The notes under the pieces: model-generated
Told to the model about the DNA's origin: nothing
The model's database searches: none
Seen by the model: the letters and a program-made list of their open reading frames with translations, nothing else
Shown here: in pieces, positions 56,331 to 63,821 of the stretch
Layout: the number at the start of each line of letters is the position of its first letter
Position numbering within the stretch: the stretch's first letter is position 1
NCBI RefSeq assembly: GCF_012927205.1
Contig: NZ_JABBGC010000001.1
Span: 186,001 to 250,000 of the forward strand
Direction of reading: 5' to 3'
DNA: 64,000 nucleotides
Origin: Chitinophaga fulva
Lineage (GTDB): Bacteria; Bacteroidota; Bacteroidia; Chitinophagales; Chitinophagaceae
Position numbers and translations under genes: made by a program

Positions 56331-56993
56331 ATGAAAAGTATTGTATTTTTTCTTTTACTGACAGGTATCCTGGTTGCCTGTGAGCAGGCCCCCAAGGCAG
56401 ACAAGGCCGCTGCCAGCAATCCACAGGCCGTCAAAGTAGGCACGGGTAACGCCTACCTGGCAGATACCGCAGCCTGCCTGATAGAGTGGATAGGCACCAA
56501 GCCCACCGGCAAACACCACGGCACCTTACGGCTCGCCAGCGGAGCGGTATATGTGAAAGATTCCCTTATCACCGGTGCCCAGCTGGTGATCAATATGCAC
56601 ACCCTGCAGAATATAGACCTCGCTGCCGACACCGCCATGAAAAACAAACTGGAAAGAGAACTGAAAGGCGGTTCTTTTTTCGACGTGGAAAAATTTCCGG
56701 TCGCCACTTTTGAAATGACTGGTATTAACTCCTACTATCCGGCTGTTGGGGAAGAAGTTGAACTAAAAGACGCCACCCACGTTATTTCAGGAAATCTGAC
56801 CATCAAAAATGTCACAAAAAATATTTCCTTTCCCGCACGTATCAGCATAGACAGTCATCACCTCATGGCTGTCGCCAATTTTAATATCGATCGTACTTTG
56901 TGGGGTATTAATTACCGTGCAGACAAATCATTACAGGACAAACTGATCAATTCACAGGTAAACATCGGGTTTCATATCAGCGCATCGAGATAG
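56331..56993 (+). CDS. YceI family lipoprotein
   Basis: The 220-residue lipoprotein (MKSIVFFLLLTGILVAC) contains a YceI lipocalin-like barrel: IEWIGTKPTGKHHGTLRLAS, a middle KLERELKGGSFFDVEKFPVATFEM and the end WGINYRADKSLQDKLINSQV. YceI proteins bind isoprenoid quinone-like or other hydrophobic molecules in the periplasm. It stands between paaN and the 2TM gene in the same direction. Confidence 0.92.
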   Translation: MKSIVFFLLLTGILVACEQAPKADKAAASNPQAVKVGTGNAYLADTAACLIEWIGTKPTGKHHGTLRLASGAVYVKDSLITGAQLVINMHTLQNIDLAADTAMKNKLERELKGGSFFDVEKFPVATFEMTGINSYYPAVGEEVELKDATHVISGNLTIKNVTKNISFPARISIDSHHLMAVANFNIDRTLWGINYRADKSLQDKLINSQVNIGFHISASR

Positions 56994-57077
56994 GCCATAT
57001 TTTTCGTTTTTTCCACTGGAAAGCCGATAAAATATTTTAAATTGAGTAAAGCCGCCTCACATATAAAACCACTTCAA

Positions 57078-57332
57078 ATGGAAACTACCCAGCAAAGAGA
57101 TGAACGTCTCTGGCGTATTGCAAAAGCCAGGGCCGGCTTCAAATGTCATCTCATCATTTACCTGGTGATCAATATGGGATTGTGGGCTGTATGGTTACTT
57201 TCCGACCGGGACATGCCCGGAAGCACACCGTGGCCGCTGGGGCCTGCGCTGGGATGGGGCATCGCGCTCACCCTTCAATACTTCAATACTTACCATAAAG
57301 GCTCTTTCGACAATACGCTGAAAAGAATATAA
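57078..57332 (+). CDS. 2TM domain protein
   Basis: I prefer the ATG at 57078 (METTQQRDERLWRIAKARAG) to a TTG 36 bases upstream. The 84-residue product matches the 2TM domain: a basic head (RIAKARAGFKCHLIIYLVIN), two helices (about 25-45 and 55-72, with WPLGPALGWGIALTLQYF) and a short tail. In other bacteria this domain is found attached to sensor kinases or alone; function unknown. It precedes the acyl-CoA ligase by 30 bases. Confidence 0.8.
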   Translation: METTQQRDERLWRIAKARAGFKCHLIIYLVINMGLWAVWLLSDRDMPGSTPWPLGPALGWGIALTLQYFNTYHKGSFDNTLKRI

Positions 57333-57362
57333 GCAGGTATAGCACACTCAAAAAACAGCATA

Positions 57363-59177
57363 ATGGACCGACCGCAGCGACTATTTGACGTTATCCGGTA
57401 TCAGTTGGAAAACTATCCCAGAGAGGATATGCTTACCGGCAAGGAAAATGGACAATGGAAAAAATACAGCACACAGGAAGTAGCTACCATCACCCGCCAA
57501 TTCAGCTCAGGCTTACTGAAACTGGGTATACGGGCAGGCATCAAAGCAAATGAAGAGAAAGACAAAATAGCTATTATCTCACCCAACCGGCCGGAGTGGC
57601 TGTTGACCGACCTCTCCTGTCAACAGATAGGCGCCGTCCTCACCCCAATCTATCCAACGATCAGTCAACATGAGCTGGAATATGTGCTCAACGACGCGTC
57701 AGCCCGTATCCTGTTTGTGAGTGACCAGGAACTGCTGAATAAAGTACTGGCCGCCCGGGATAAATTTCCCACCATCCGTGAGATCTTTACCTTCAACAAA
57801 GTACCCGGCGCCCGCCACTGGACCGAAGTCCTGGCGCTGGCCGACGAAAACGACTACATGTTGATTGACCAGGTCCAGCAAAATATATCTCCGGAGGAAT
57901 TAGTCACTATTATCTACACCTCCGGTACCACCGGCACTCCCAAAGGCGTGATGCTGTCCCATCATAACGTGATGAGCAATGTACTGGCCTGTCAGCCTTA
58001 CCTGCCAGTCAATAAAAACGCTCGTGCCCTCAGTTTCCTGCCGCTCAATCATATTTTTGAGCGGATGGTCACCTACCTCTACCTGACTGCCGGCGTGCCT
58101 GTTTATTATGCCGAAAGCATGGACACCATCGCCGATAACCTGAGAGAGGTAAAACCTACCATTTTCACCACCGTACCGCGGCTGCTGGAAAAAGTATATG
58201 AAAAAATCATGACCACCGGGCTGGAGCTCAAAGGCATCAAACGGGCACTGTTTTTCTGGGCAGTAGATCTCGGTAAACGTTATGAGATCAACCATCAGCA
58301 GGGTTTCTGGTACGACCTTCAGCTGAAACTGGCCAACAAGCTTATCTTCAGCAAATGGCGCGCTGCCCTTGGCGGTAATATCCAATGTATCGTTAACGGA
58401 GCCGCTGCCTGCCAGGTCAGGCTGCTGAAAATATTCACCTCCGCCGGTATCCCCATCCTTGAAGGTTATGGTCTTACCGAAACTTCACCTGTGATCAGCG
58501 TTAACCGCTTCAATGTGGAAGACCGTATGTTCGGGACCGTAGGGCCGGTCATCAGCAATGTGGAAGTAAAGATCGCAGAAGACGGAGAAATACTCTGTAA
58601 AGGCCCCAGTGTCACCATTGGATACTATAAACATCCCGATCTTACCGCCGAAGCCATCACCGACGGCTGGTTCCATACCGGTGATATCGGGGTGCTGATC
58701 GACAATAAATTCCTGAAAATCACGGACCGCAAAAAGGAACTGTTCAAAACCTCCGGCGGCAAGTTTGTCGCCCCCCAGCCCATAGAAAACAAATTCAAGG
58801 AATCTCCCTATATAGAACAGATCATGGTGGTGGGGGAAGACCGCAAATTCACCGCAGCACTGATTGTGCCCGCCTTCGATAATCTTCGCGGCTGGGCCGG
58901 GAAAAGAGGTATCTCCGCCGGCAGCAATGAAGAACTGCTGCAGCGCCGGGAAGTGCTGGACCTCTATAAACAAGCCGTGGATAAGTACAACCAGTTCTTT
59001 AACCATATCGAACAGGTGAAAAAATTCCAGCTCCTGCCACGTGAGTGGACTGTGGACGCCGGAGAGCTAACACCCACCCTGAAAGCTAAACGGAAAGTGA
59101 TCCTTGAAAAGTACAAAAAAGAAATAGACAGTATTTACGCGCCTTCAGGTGGAAAAGTTGATATAGAAAGTCTTTAA
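57363..59177 (+). CDS. Long-chain fatty acid--CoA ligase (AMP-forming)
   Basis: The 604-residue enzyme activates fatty acids with ATP to acyl-AMP and then acyl-CoA. Motifs in order: IIYTSGTTGTPKGVMLSHHN (P-loop, about residue 180), LEGYGLTETSPVISVN (about 363), GWFHTGDIGVL and ITDRKKELFKTSGGKFVAPQ (hinge and Lys region). The layout is that of the FadD15/FAA1-like group common in Bacteroidota. A phenylacetate-CoA ligase role is unlikely by sequence despite the paaN gene nearby. Last gene before tRNA-Arg. Confidence 0.93.
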   Translation: MDRPQRLFDVIRYQLENYPREDMLTGKENGQWKKYSTQEVATITRQFSSGLLKLGIRAGIKANEEKDKIAIISPNRPEWLLTDLSCQQIGAVLTPIYPTISQHELEYVLNDASARILFVSDQELLNKVLAARDKFPTIREIFTFNKVPGARHWTEVLALADENDYMLIDQVQQNISPEELVTIIYTSGTTGTPKGVMLSHHNVMSNVLACQPYLPVNKNARALSFLPLNHIFERMVTYLYLTAGVPVYYAESMDTIADNLREVKPTIFTTVPRLLEKVYEKIMTTGLELKGIKRALFFWAVDLGKRYEINHQQGFWYDLQLKLANKLIFSKWRAALGGNIQCIVNGAAACQVRLLKIFTSAGIPILEGYGLTETSPVISVNRFNVEDRMFGTVGPVISNVEVKIAEDGEILCKGPSVTIGYYKHPDLTAEAITDGWFHTGDIGVLIDNKFLKITDRKKELFKTSGGKFVAPQPIENKFKESPYIEQIMVVGEDRKFTAALIVPAFDNLRGWAGKRGISAGSNEELLQRREVLDLYKQAVDKYNQFFNHIEQVKKFQLLPREWTVDAGELTPTLKAKRKVILEKYKKEIDSIYAPSGGKVDIESL

Positions 59178-59195
59178 ATATTAATTTAAAACCCT

Positions 59196-59203
59196 TACTT
59201 TTG
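59196..59203 (+). promoter_or_regulatory. -7 element of the tRNA-Arg gene
   Basis: TACTTTTG matches TAnnTTTG exactly, 31 bases before the mature tRNA 5' end. The upstream region is AT-rich without a clear -33 TTTG. Confidence 0.6.
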
Positions 59204-59234
59204 CAACCCGATACCCCTAAAAGGGAATCAGGAT

Positions 59235-59306
59235 GGTCCCGTAGTTCAATGGATAGAATAGAAGTTTCCTAAACTTTAGATACAGGTTCGATCCCTGTCG
59301 GGACTA
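59235..59306 (+). tRNA. tRNA-Arg (anticodon CCT, reads AGG)
   Basis: A full cloverleaf folds by hand: acceptor GGTCCCG (59235-59241) with CGGGACT (59299-59305); D stem GTTC/GAAT; anticodon stem GAAGT/ACTTT (59261-59265, 59273-59277) with loop TTCCTAA giving CCT at 59268-59270; four-base variable loop; T stem ACAGG/CCTGT with loop TTCGATC. Discriminator A; CCA is not encoded. Two G-T pairs close the acceptor and anticodon stems. The 3' end borders an AT-rich region, so this gene is a candidate integration site. Confidence 0.96.
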
Positions 59307-59320
59307 CAAAAACGCTTATT

Positions 59321-59356
59321 CGCCCAAACTTAGCTTTGCTTGGTTTGGGCGTTTTT
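59321..59356 (+). terminator. Intrinsic terminator after tRNA-Arg
   Basis: Perfect arms CGCCCAAAC (59321-59329) and GTTTGGGCG (59343-59351), followed by TTTTTC. Confidence 0.93.
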
Positions 59357-59677
59357 CATTGGTGGACGTGGGTTTTAGAGGAAAGAGCGGTTAAAGGAGA
59401 TAAAGGGAGATTAAATGAAATATTCCCCAAAACCATACCCCAACACCCCTATTTGTTAACATTAATCTGTGAAGCGATGGAAGTGAAACCTGAATTTAAC
59501 GCCCAGCTCGGTATTCTGGAACATATCATCAAGAACACCTACCGTAAATACAGCAAAGACAATGATCAAAAAATACCATCAGTAGTACGACGGATACTTA
59601 CCAGGTATAACGGCAACTTTCCGAAAGTAATCAGTAATCAAAAGATGAATGATTACCTAACACTACCCAAAAAATAA
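59357..59677 (+). pseudogene. Open frame without a proper start, probable gene remnant
   Basis: The frame is open back into the tRNA terminator and has no start codon with support; the first ATG is at 59477 (EVKPEFNAQLGILEHIIKNT). The 60-odd residues after that look protein-like (a basic helical region, KYSKDNDQKIPSVVRRILTR) but I do not recognise a family. Its position right behind a tRNA gene, in AT-rich DNA, suggests debris of an integrated element. A short unknown gene using the ATG at 59477 is the alternative. Confidence 0.35.
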
Positions 59678-60494
59678 AAGGCTCTTGAAAAACCGGTAAT
59701 CAGCAATAAAACAGAAAAGGATTTTTACAGTATATCAAGGTTACATCGAGTGAACGCGCGAAGCTGTTAGGAACGCATTGGGATAAAAGGAATTTATCAG
59801 CATCTAATTCTTTGGGGGTATCCCTGGGAGATTTATCATTGGGTCAATGTCTTCAAGAGCAAGATAGAGTTCATACTCATGATGTTTTTGGGGCGCCACA
59901 ATATTCAGTTCCCCGACCCGTGAATATATGCAGTAATCTGATGCCCTGTTCTTCAAAGAAGGCCACAAGAATTAGAGTTTATGAATTGTTTCATTAACGC
60001 TAATGCTCAATCATGAAAGAAAGGCTTTCACTATCTTCCTCCACGTATCAAAAGAGACATTATTGATAGTAACAATAGTAATACTGCATTCTTTTCTAGC
60101 TAATGAAAAGTTTCATCGTTAATTATATAACGTCTATGCAGGAATGCCCGTCTGGTAAAGCATTCGTCATTCTTTTAAAATAGAAGGAGAAAAAAGGCTT
60201 TGAAAAAGCTTGCAAAAACACAAATCTATTGTTAAATTTAAGATAACATTTTTGCTGACCTGATGTTTAAAAATAACCCAATGAAAATACCGCCATGTTC
60301 TTATAGCCTGTAATGACACGATGACGTTCTTATCAGCCTTGGTTTTAATGTAAACACCCTCAATTATAGTACTGTCCATAAAGTGGCTTAGTTTCTTATA
60401 CAAGCACATTGAGCTTACCTGTCTAAGATTTAACCCATGCCACTTACACTTTATTAACATTAGATTTAAGATCAACCCTATAAAACTGTTCTCT
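59678..60494. other. AT-rich gene-poor stretch before the knottin cassette
   Basis: About 800 bases with no gene I can support. Short open stretches exist on both strands (plus strand around 59720-59997, minus strand 60167-60600) but none has a recognised motif. An imperfect promoter element TAGATTTA at 60461-60468 could serve the gene at 60495. Confidence 0.45.
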
Positions 60495-62150
60495 ATGCTG
60501 ACCTTTCTAAAAAACTTCCTTGAGCCCAAAAGTAATGCTTCCGAAGCAGCCAAGCTGTTGATTGATGAGCTAAATGTTAAAATTACAAAGACAACGCTTA
60601 GCAAGGAAATAGAGGAACATCCGGATTATCCCAGCTTACTCTGCATTAGCGATGTATTGCATAAATATGCTGTGGAAAACCTGGCGATCCGACTTGACCC
60701 TGACAAACTGGTGGAGGCACCTTTACCATTAATCACGCTCATCAAAGGGAAGAAAACAGGGCCTGACTTCTTTACGGTTGTAAAAGAAATTAAAAACAGC
60801 ACTGTTCTCTTTTATGATCCTGAAAAACGTAAATGGGCTACACAACCTAAGGAAAATTTCCTTAAAAGGTATTTGGGCACAGTACTTCTGGCCGAAGCAA
60901 GCGAGAGAAACGGTGTAGGGGATCGTGAATATGATAAAAGGCTTAAAGAAGAAAAAAGAAATTCTTTCTTTCAGAAACTGATTGTGTTTGGCATTCCGGC
61001 TATTGTTGCACTGGCAGCTACATTTGCCTTCCTCCAGGCTGGCATTAGCGCTTTGCTACCGTTTTTATTTACGTCGATTACACTTGCCGGAGCTGTAACC
61101 TGTGCGTTGCTCATATGGCATGAACTAGATCAATCTAATCCAGTAACGCAGCAAATATGTGGCTATGGCGAAAAATCAGGATGCGGAGCCGTATTGCGCT
61201 CCAAAGCATCAAAAATAGCCGGCATTAGTTGGAGTACAATTGGCTTTACTTATTTTATGGGGCAGATACTTTTATTATTGTTTTCAGGTATTGTAAACCC
61301 GAGATCCCTGTTAATAGTAAGCTGGCTAAATATCCTGACATTACCCTATATTTTCTTCTCCCTTTACTACCAGCGGCAGGTAGTAAAACGGTGGTGTACA
61401 CTTTGCCTTTTTATACAGGGATTGCTGGCATTGCAGTTTGTAACTGCGTTAGCAGGTAGTTGGTATGTTTTGCTTTCAGCAAATGGTATTTACCAGGAGT
61501 TTATTTTAATGCCATTGACAATGTTTGCAGTTCCTTTTATAACCCTGATGTTATTAATACCGGCATTGGAAAAAGTGAAGGAATATAGGAATGATAAAAG
61601 AGAACTACGGCGCTTAAAGCATAATCCTGAAATATTTAACGCATTGCTTACAAAACAGAAAACGGTGACCGAGCCGACAGAGGGACTGGGCATAACACTC
61701 GGAAAACCCGACGCAAAATATAAACTGATAAAGGTATGCAATCCTTATTGTGGACCCTGCGCTAAAGCACATATCCCCATGGATGAACTATTAAACAACA
61801 ATCCCGATGTGCAGGTCCAAATCATATTCACAGCGACCAATAAGGAAGGGGATTCCACATCACTGCCTGTAAAACATTTATTGGCTATAACAGAAAAAAA
61901 TAGTGACCAACTAACCAGACAAGCATTGGACGATTGGTACCTGTCTGACAAAAAAGACTATCAAACATTTGCCGCTAAATATCCGCTAAATGGAGAATTT
62001 CAAAAGCAAGATACAAAAGTGGACGCGATGAGAGATTGGTGTCGTAAAACTGGTATAGCATTTACTCCTACTTTTTTCATCAACGGCTATCAGCTTCCCG
62101 CCATATATAATTTGAGTGATTTGAAACTTTTTTTAACCACACAAGATTAG
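60495..62150 (+). CDS. C39-like / VKOR / thioredoxin fusion, candidate disulfide-forming enzyme for the Cys-rich peptide
   Basis: The 551-residue protein has three parts. Residues 1-135 follow the C39 peptidase fold (DYPSLLCISDVLHKYAVENL, LPLITLIKG, FYDPEKRKW, FLKRYLGTVLLAE) but the N-terminal catalytic Cys is missing and the His site reads GPDFFTVV (Asp91); only Asp108 remains, so it cannot cleave and may bind double-glycine leaders. Residues 160-357 form a VKOR membrane domain with loop cysteines C222 and C230 and the quinone-side CTLC (301-304). Residues 400-551 are a thioredoxin domain with C419-G-P-C422 and cis-Pro525 (AFTPTFF). VKOR-Trx proteins pass electrons from new disulfides to quinone. 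The cysteine-rich precursor gene lies 450 bases downstream. Confidence 0.88.
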   Translation: MLTFLKNFLEPKSNASEAAKLLIDELNVKITKTTLSKEIEEHPDYPSLLCISDVLHKYAVENLAIRLDPDKLVEAPLPLITLIKGKKTGPDFFTVVKEIKNSTVLFYDPEKRKWATQPKENFLKRYLGTVLLAEASERNGVGDREYDKRLKEEKRNSFFQKLIVFGIPAIVALAATFAFLQAGISALLPFLFTSITLAGAVTCALLIWHELDQSNPVTQQICGYGEKSGCGAVLRSKASKIAGISWSTIGFTYFMGQILLLLFSGIVNPRSLLIVSWLNILTLPYIFFSLYYQRQVVKRWCTLCLFIQGLLALQFVTALAGSWYVLLSANGIYQEFILMPLTMFAVPFITLMLLIPALEKVKEYRNDKRELRRLKHNPEIFNALLTKQKTVTEPTEGLGITLGKPDAKYKLIKVCNPYCGPCAKAHIPMDELLNNNPDVQVQIIFTATNKEGDSTSLPVKHLLAITEKNSDQLTRQALDDWYLSDKKDYQTFAAKYPLNGEFQKQDTKVDAMRDWCRKTGIAFTPTFFINGYQLPAIYNLSDLKLFLTTQD

Positions 62151-62153
62151 GCT

Positions 62154-62486
62154 ATGGCTATCATGAAATATATTAATCGCCTGAAGTACATCGATTATAT
62201 GATAAAAAGAAAGGCGACTGGCAACTTGGACCACTTTGCAAAAAGAAATAATATAAGCAGAAGCACCCTGTCGGAGATTCTGAATGACATGAAAAAAATG
62301 GGTTGTCCCATAAAATACGATAGAAGCCGGGAAACTTACTATTATGAAGAGGCCGGGGAAATGATAAGCTGCTTGTTTTTAAAATATGGAGAAGTACTAC
62401 CAAGAGAGGAGATAAAAAAGATAGGAGGGGTAGACAAATTGTGCTTTTCCCCTACAGCTGTGTTTGAGTTGTGTAAAGGACTTTGA
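62154..62486 (+). CDS. Small HTH regulator of the knottin cassette
   Basis: The 110-residue protein begins 3 bases after the VKOR fusion stop, so the two are one operon. Residues 10-65 form a DeoR/HTH-11-like helix-turn-helix (RLKYIDYMIKRKATGNLDHF, NNISRSTLSEILNDMKKMG) followed by a beta wing (CPIKYDRSRETYYYEEAG). There is no WYL or other effector domain after it. Similar short regulators occur beside peptide precursor genes in Bacteroidota. A dyad at 62495-62519 and a promoter at 62526 lie between it and the precursor gene, a likely target. Confidence 0.78.
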   Translation: MAIMKYINRLKYIDYMIKRKATGNLDHFAKRNNISRSTLSEILNDMKKMGCPIKYDRSRETYYYEEAGEMISCLFLKYGEVLPREEIKKIGGVDKLCFSPTAVFELCKGL

Positions 62487-62494
62487 AAGATTTT

Positions 62495-62519
62495 TTCAGT
62501 CCGGATATACCGGAATGAA
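62495..62519. promoter_or_regulatory. Dyad upstream of the precursor promoter (operator or RNA hairpin)
   Basis: TCCGG/CCGGA around ATATA (62500-62514) extends to ten-base arms with one mismatch (62495-62504 and 62510-62519). It lies just upstream of the -7 element at 62526, where a regulator could block or assist polymerase. As RNA it could equally be a hairpin separating the HTH gene from the precursor. Confidence 0.6.
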
Positions 62520-62525
62520 GAGTGG

Positions 62526-62533
62526 TAGCTTTG
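62526..62533 (+). promoter_or_regulatory. -7 element of the peptide precursor gene
   Basis: TAGCTTTG matches TAnnTTTG exactly and gives a leader of about 60 bases. No -33 TTTG at the normal distance; the dyad occupies that place, which fits activator or repressor control. Confidence 0.55.
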
Positions 62534-62601
62534 TCTTAGCAAACCTATTGTTAGCCATAACACGTTTGTTAATTATTATTTCATCATTAAATTCTTGCGA
62601 A

Positions 62602-62793
62602 ATGAAAAAACTGAAATTGCGCGCTACTGAACTTGGCGCTAAAGAAGTGCTTACCAATGAACAGCTGAAGCATATTGTGGGCGGTGTTGCTAATGAAAGA
62701 GCCTATTGCCGTACGGATGATGATTGTCCTCCTACAGAATATTGCTGCCAGAGTTTGGAGATCTGCGTACCGAAATCGTTCGTTTGCCCATAA
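62602..62793 (+). CDS. Double-glycine leader precursor with six-cysteine knottin-like core
   Basis: From the ATG at 62602 the product has 63 residues. The leader (1-28) MKKLKLRATELGAKEVLTNE...IVGG is of the Bacteroidota double-glycine type used for exported peptides. The core after GG (29-63) is 35 residues with cysteines at 36, 42, 48, 49, 55 and 62, spacing C-X5-C-X5-CC-X5-C-X6-C, the C-C-CC-C-C framework of inhibitor cystine-knot toxins. Net charge is about -3, so it is not a cationic antimicrobial. The leader lacks Cys. An in-frame upstream extension to 62464 overlaps the HTH gene and is rejected. No exporter (C39 ABC transporter) is in the window. A hairpin follows at 62819. Confidence 0.85.
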   Translation: MKKLKLRATELGAKEVLTNEQLKHIVGGVANERAYCRTDDDCPPTEYCCQSLEICVPKSFVCP

Positions 62794-62818
62794 AGCATAC
62801 TGCCCCGCATAAATAACC

Positions 62819-62854
62819 AAGGCCCATGGAGGATATTATTCTTCCATGGGCCTT
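62819..62854 (+). terminator. Strong hairpin after the peptide precursor
   Basis: Perfect 12-base arms AAGGCCCATGGA (62819-62830) and TCCATGGGCCTT (62843-62854) with a 12-base loop. No T tract follows. Confidence 0.8.
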
Positions 62855-63127
62855 ATGATTATTAAGAGCGGCTTACAATATAAGCAGCGAGCCGAAGACA
62901 TTTAAAAAATATGCACTGACGGGACTGTTTAAAAGTGGCATTAAAAAACAGTTGAATATTAGCCGGATTACAGTATAGTTCAAAACTATATAACAACAAA
63001 GCCTGTCGGCACTGGGATACTGAAAAACCAGCACCCGAACATTCAAAAAAAAAGCCAGCTGGATGAACAAATCCTCCATTCAACTGTATCTATAGGTATA
63101 GCTCATTGACCCCAAATACCATTCGTT
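62855..63127. other. Non-coding gap at the right edge of the AT-rich region
   Basis: About 270 bases without a supported gene. A plus-strand open stretch around 62864-62979 (KKYALTGLFKSGIKKQ) lacks a start codon and a family match. Composition changes from AT-rich to average near 63100. Confidence 0.4.
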
Positions 63128-63709
63128 ATGAACAGCCCCGAAATACCTTTATACCAGGCTAACCCTGAACTATTCAAAACCTATCTGTTGGACCATACCA
63201 CCCCCGACGAGATTTTAGTAGTCAAAGGCGTCACTATGGACGATCATCTCCTTAAATCCGAATTACATATCAAAGTGATTCTTCAGTTTCAAATAGAGGC
63301 CTGTATTAAGTTTAAACAGACCACCGCTGTACAGGTGATGGCCCGCCTGAGAAAGCGTATCCGGACTTTTATGCATTCCCCCCGTATGCCTGCGGCCATC
63401 CAAAAGATAGAGAGAAGTTTCTCCAGGGCGATTCCTGCACTGTATGAGAAGGACCCTGCCCAGTTTGAACGTTTTGTCATGGCAGATTTCCTCTCCCGCC
63501 CGACTGCTGGTGATATTCCGGGTATTACCCAAAGGGACAGGATGCTGAGGATTGAAATTGTCCTGTATATTCTGGATGATGAAATTATCAGGCTTAGCGC
63601 CCTTGTGAAGCAGCGGAGTGTCCGGGCGGTACGGGCAGAGCACCGGCGGAAAGTAAACCGTGTATTGGCGGCCTATGGCAGATTGTTGCCAGCAGCGCAG
63701 GACAATTGA
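63128..63709 (+). CDS. Unknown protein made of two similar halves
   Basis: The 193-residue protein has no family I recognise. Two segments align with each other: IPLYQANPELFKTYLL at residue 6 with IPALYEKDPAQFERFV at 102, GVTMDDHLLKSELHIKVIL at 34 with GITQRDRMLRIEIVLYIL at 132, and basic helices VMARLRKRIRTFM at 70 with VRAEHRRKVNRVL at 168. It is mostly helical, soluble, and basic at the C-terminus. Codon use is like the rest of the chromosome. It precedes a possible 2'-5' RNA ligase gene. Confidence 0.7.
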   Translation: MNSPEIPLYQANPELFKTYLLDHTTPDEILVVKGVTMDDHLLKSELHIKVILQFQIEACIKFKQTTAVQVMARLRKRIRTFMHSPRMPAAIQKIERSFSRAIPALYEKDPAQFERFVMADFLSRPTAGDIPGITQRDRMLRIEIVLYILDDEIIRLSALVKQRSVRAVRAEHRRKVNRVLAAYGRLLPAAQDN

Positions 63710-63821
63710 ATACAGATAGAGTGTGTTGTAACAGGAATAAGTTTTTGTTGGCTATCCATACTTTTATTAACTTTAATAACTACCTACTACCCCATTATCT
63801 CACCCATTTATTGTCATGTAA

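Noticed and set aside
59235..59306. Direct repeat of the tRNA-Arg 3' end as an att site
   Set aside because: I looked for copies of the T-arm and acceptor sequence to the right up to 64 kb and saw none.
60167..60604. A 145-residue minus-strand frame overlapping the start of the VKOR fusion gene
   Set aside because: Its first third is antisense to the C39-like domain and the rest has no family match; a decayed transposase was considered but no motif supports it.
62464..62601. Upstream extension of the peptide precursor frame
   Set aside because: It overlaps the HTH gene and covers the promoter and dyad; the ATG at 62602 gives a normal leader.
62602..62793. Reading the precursor as a lanthipeptide or radical-SAM peptide
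   Set aside because: No LanB/C/M, radical SAM or YcaO gene is in the window and the core has few Ser/Thr next to its cysteines; the oxidase neighbour favours disulfides.
62862..63083. Minus-strand frames of 68-73 residues after the precursor
   Set aside because: No conservation signs, low complexity and no promoter; could not be supported as an immunity gene.
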